Below, in pieces: positions 13,500 to 15,307 of a stretch of 15,307 nucleotides of DNA. The notes under the pieces are model-generated. The model saw nothing but the letters and a program-made list of their open reading frames with translations, was not told the DNA's origin and did not search any database. The stretch's first letter is position 1. Each line of letters starts with the position of its first letter. The translations under genes and the position numbers were made by a program. The DNA lies in NCBI GenBank assembly GCA_002363575.1, contig DEWI01000083.1, positions 1 through 15,307 of the forward strand. Direction: 5' to 3'. The stretch is from Verrucomicrobia bacterium UBA3214 (lineage in GTDB: Bacteria > Verrucomicrobiota > Kiritimatiellia > RFP12 > UBA1067).

Positions 13500-14465
13500 T
13501 TATTTAGAGGAAGTCTTCCTGCGGCGCAGGAAATTGTCGATGGCGTTGAAGAGGCCGGCGAGGAGGGCGCCGGAGATGCTGTGCCAGACGCAGGAGACGG
13601 CGCTGGCGATCGCGGCTTCCGGCGCGAGCGGGAAGTGGCGAGTTGCAAGGACGGTGGCGAGGCCGGCGTTTTGCATGCCTACTTCGATAGCGATCGTCTT
13701 GCGTTTTGCGGCATTGAATCGCGCCGCGGCGCCCGCCAGGTAGCCCGTCAGATAGCCGAGGGCGTTGTGGGCGAAGACCGCCGCGAAAATCACGAGACCG
13801 GATTGCGCGAAGCGTTCGCCGTGCGCGGAGACGACACCGCCGACGATGCAAGCGAGCGCAATCACGGCGACGCCGGGCATCAGCTGGACGGCGTGCGCGA
13901 ACTGCGGCGTCTTGCCGAAGAATTTGTTCAAGGCGAAACCGGATGCGACAGGCAGGAGAGTGACGATCAAGATTGATTTGAACATCGCCACGGCGTCGAT
14001 ATCGATGCTTTCGCCTGCGACGAAAAGCATGAGCGCGGGCGTCGCCACGGGGGCGAGGAGGGTTGATACCGTCGTCATGCCCACTGAGAAGGCGACATCG
14101 CCGCCGCAAAGGAAGCTCATGATATTGGAGCTTACGCCTCCCGGGCAGCAGCCTACGAGGATGAGGCCCGTGGCGAGTCCGTCGGGAAGGCCGAGGCATT
14201 TCACAAGCATCCACGCGATCGAAGGCATCAGCAGGAACTGCGCGAGCGCGCCGATCGCCATATCGAGGGGGCGGGAAGCGAGAATGCGGAAATCCTCCTC
14301 CTTCAGCGTCATGCCCATGGCGAGCATTATCACGCCCAGCACGACGGTCTGGGAAGTGCCGCGCACCCACGAAAAGATTTCCGGGGCGAAGAATGCGAGG
14401 ATGGCGGCGGCGATCACGACGCCAGGGGTCCACCTGGCAAGGAAACTGGAGATTTTGTTCAGCAT
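13500..14465 (-). CDS. BASS-family (bile acid:sodium symporter) transporter
   Basis: The product has 321 residues, the usual length for bacterial BASS proteins, and is hydrophobic throughout with about nine or ten predicted membrane helices. The two signature segments are present: GCCPGGVSSNIMSFLCGGDV at 105-124, the first crossover region near the Na+ sites, and AIEVGMQNAGLA at 259-270, the second crossover region with the conserved E-x-x-x-Q-N. The family carries organic anions into the cell with Na+: bile acids in animals, and pantoate, pyruvate or other acids in bacteria and plastids. The substrate is not predictable here. The start ATG is preceded by CCGCC on its own strand. It lies 33 bp downstream of an ABC permease gene across a palindrome and may be cotranscribed with it. 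Confidence 0.85.
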   Translation of the reverse strand: MLNKISSFLARWTPGVVIAAAILAFFAPEIFSWVRGTSQTVVLGVIMLAMGMTLKEEDFRILASRPLDMAIGALAQFLLMPSIAWMLVKCLGLPDGLATGLILVGCCPGGVSSNIMSFLCGGDVAFSVGMTTVSTLLAPVATPALMLFVAGESIDIDAVAMFKSILIVTLLPVASGFALNKFFGKTPQFAHAVQLMPGVAVIALACIVGGVVSAHGERFAQSGLVIFAAVFAHNALGYLTGYLAGAAARFNAAKRKTIAIEVGMQNAGLATVLATRHFPLAPEAAIASAVSCVWHSISGALLAGLFNAIDNFLRRRKTSSK

Positions 14466-14477
14466 GGCGGAAGTATG

Positions 14478-14495
14478 CGGCGGGACGTCCCGCCG
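14478..14495. repeat. 18-bp perfect palindrome between ABC permease and BASS genes
   Basis: CGGCGGGACGTCCCGCCG is a perfect palindrome, foldable as a 7-bp stem with loop ACGT, in the 33-nt gap. On the minus strand it is followed by CATACTT, so it is not a good terminator there; on the plus strand it is followed by GTTTT. It may be a processing or stabilising hairpin, or an operator. Confidence 0.55.
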
Positions 14496-14498
14496 GTT

Positions 14499-15307
14499 TT
14501 AGATATTTGTTTTGCGGAATTGCACGCGGCGCAGAAATCTGATCTGGAGATAAGTAAAGGCGATGAGCGCGGTGCCGAGGAACCACGCCATAGTCGTCGC
14601 GGTGGAAAAGCGCAGGTTGTTGTACGCCTCTTTCCAGATTTGCAGCGAGACGACTTGCGTAGCGTCGCCGGGGCCTCCGAACGTCAGCAGGAATATGCTC
14701 CCCATGCCTTGGAAAGCGGCGATGAACGCGCCGACGAAATTGATGACCATGAGCGCGGAGAGCTGCGGCAGCGTAACGTGGCGAAGGCGCGCGAAGAAGC
14801 CTGCGCCGTCGATCGCGGCGGCTTCATAGTATTCCTGCGGGAGCGAGGAAAGCGCGGCGATGTATATCAGCGACGATATGCCGGCGCCGGCCCATACGCC
14901 CGGCAGGATGCAGCATACCATCGCCCATGCGGGATCGAGAAGCCATGAATGGCGCTCGACGCCGATTGTCGCGAGCACGCGATTGAGAATGCCGTTTTCC
15001 GTCGGGTCGAACATCAATTTCCATAGCAGCGTGACAACAAGCGCGCTGGTGAGATGGGGCAGGAAATACATAAAACGGAAGAATATCCTGCCGCGCGGAA
15101 TCTCGCAGAGCATGATAGCCAGCAACACAGGCGCCACAAAGCCCGCCGCGAGCGTTATGGCGACGTACTCGAGCGTCCTCGCCCAGGCTTTCCAGAAGCC
15201 CGCGTCCGTGGCGACGCGGATGAAATTGTCGATGCCCGCCCAAGTGGATTCGCCGACGATTTTGTAGTCCTGGAAAGCCATCAGCGCGCCTTTCAAAAGC
15301 GGATAGT
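14499..15307 (-). CDS. Carbohydrate-type ABC transporter permease (MalF/UgpA-like), cut by window edge
   Basis: The frame runs from the stop at 14499 to the window edge with no stop; the most upstream residues read YPLLKGALMAFQDY, matching the end of the first membrane helix of sugar ABC permeases, so about 20-30 N-terminal residues lie outside. An internal TTG near 15296 is not the start. About five further membrane helices are visible. The cytoplasmic EAA loop, EYYEAAAIDGAGFFARLRHV, contacts the ATPase, followed by TLPQL. The protein should pair with a second permease, a solute-binding protein and an ATPase (CUT1 type) to import an oligosaccharide or polyol; those genes would lie to the right of the window. 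It lies upstream of the BASS gene on the same strand. Confidence 0.85.
   Translation of the reverse strand, partial: YPLLKGALMAFQDYKIVGESTWAGIDNFIRVATDAGFWKAWARTLEYVAITLAAGFVAPVLLAIMLCEIPRGRIFFRFMYFLPHLTSALVVTLLWKLMFDPTENGILNRVLATIGVERHSWLLDPAWAMVCCILPGVWAGAGISSLIYIAALSSLPQEYYEAAAIDGAGFFARLRHVTLPQLSALMVINFVGAFIAAFQGMGSIFLLTFGGPGDATQVVSLQIWKEAYNNLRFSTATTMAWFLGTALIAFTYLQIRFLRRVQFRKTNI

Noticed and set aside
1..15307. Mobile elements, CRISPR arrays, tRNA or rRNA genes
   Set aside because: No transposase or integrase motifs, spaced direct-repeat arrays, cloverleaf sequences or rRNA segments were recognised on either strand.

Overview
The window is GC-rich and densely coding, with intergenic spacers that are short and often palindromic. 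Three features fit a member of the PVC superphylum, most likely a Kiritimatiellota/Lentisphaerota-type bacterium: a XylR-like regulator (LacI-type sugar-sensing domain fused to an AraC DNA-binding domain), several extended -10 promoters of the form TATGGTAYAAT, and gene starts that mostly lack Shine-Dalgarno sequences. This assignment is inference; the window holds no rRNA or other marker gene.

Left region (1-2867). A mandelate racemase/muconate lactonizing-type enzyme, cut by the left edge and on the minus strand, diverges from the XylR/AraC-type regulator. The 100-bp gap carries back-to-back extended -10 promoters, each almost touching its start codon, and an 8-bp direct repeat with 22-bp spacing that looks like an AraC-family operator. 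Next comes a U32-peptidase-like protein of unknown function with its own TATAAT box framed by an inverted repeat.

Second region (2868-6911). After a long leader comes a compact four-gene run: an alkaline-phosphatase-superfamily phosphodiesterase-like protein, a probable GT-A glycosyltransferase, a GT4 glycosyltransferase, and thiamine pyrophosphokinase overlapping the GT4 gene by 4 bp. The first three suggest glycan or envelope polysaccharide synthesis; the last is a cofactor housekeeping gene.

Third region (6912-13391). A well-defined promoter, a hairpin at the expected 5' end of the mRNA and a strong ribosome binding site precede a ROK-like sugar kinase homologue. It is followed by a NahK-like (N-acetylhexosamine 1-kinase family) anomeric kinase, an MBL-fold glyoxalase II-like hydrolase, an RNase R-like exonuclease lacking its cold-shock domains, and a second NahK-like kinase. 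The three kinase-fold genes are the only ones in the window with clear Shine-Dalgarno sites.

Right region (13392-15307, minus strand). A terminator-like inverted repeat separates the convergent NahK-like gene from a BASS-family sodium-coupled transporter. Upstream of that transporter, on the same strand, is a sugar-type ABC permease cut by the right edge. Overall this looks like a chromosomal carbohydrate-metabolism region. No mobile elements, CRISPR arrays, tRNAs or rRNAs were seen. The most distinctive signals are the mixed translation-start architecture, the AraC-type operator, the structured intercistronic gaps and the unusual kinase set.
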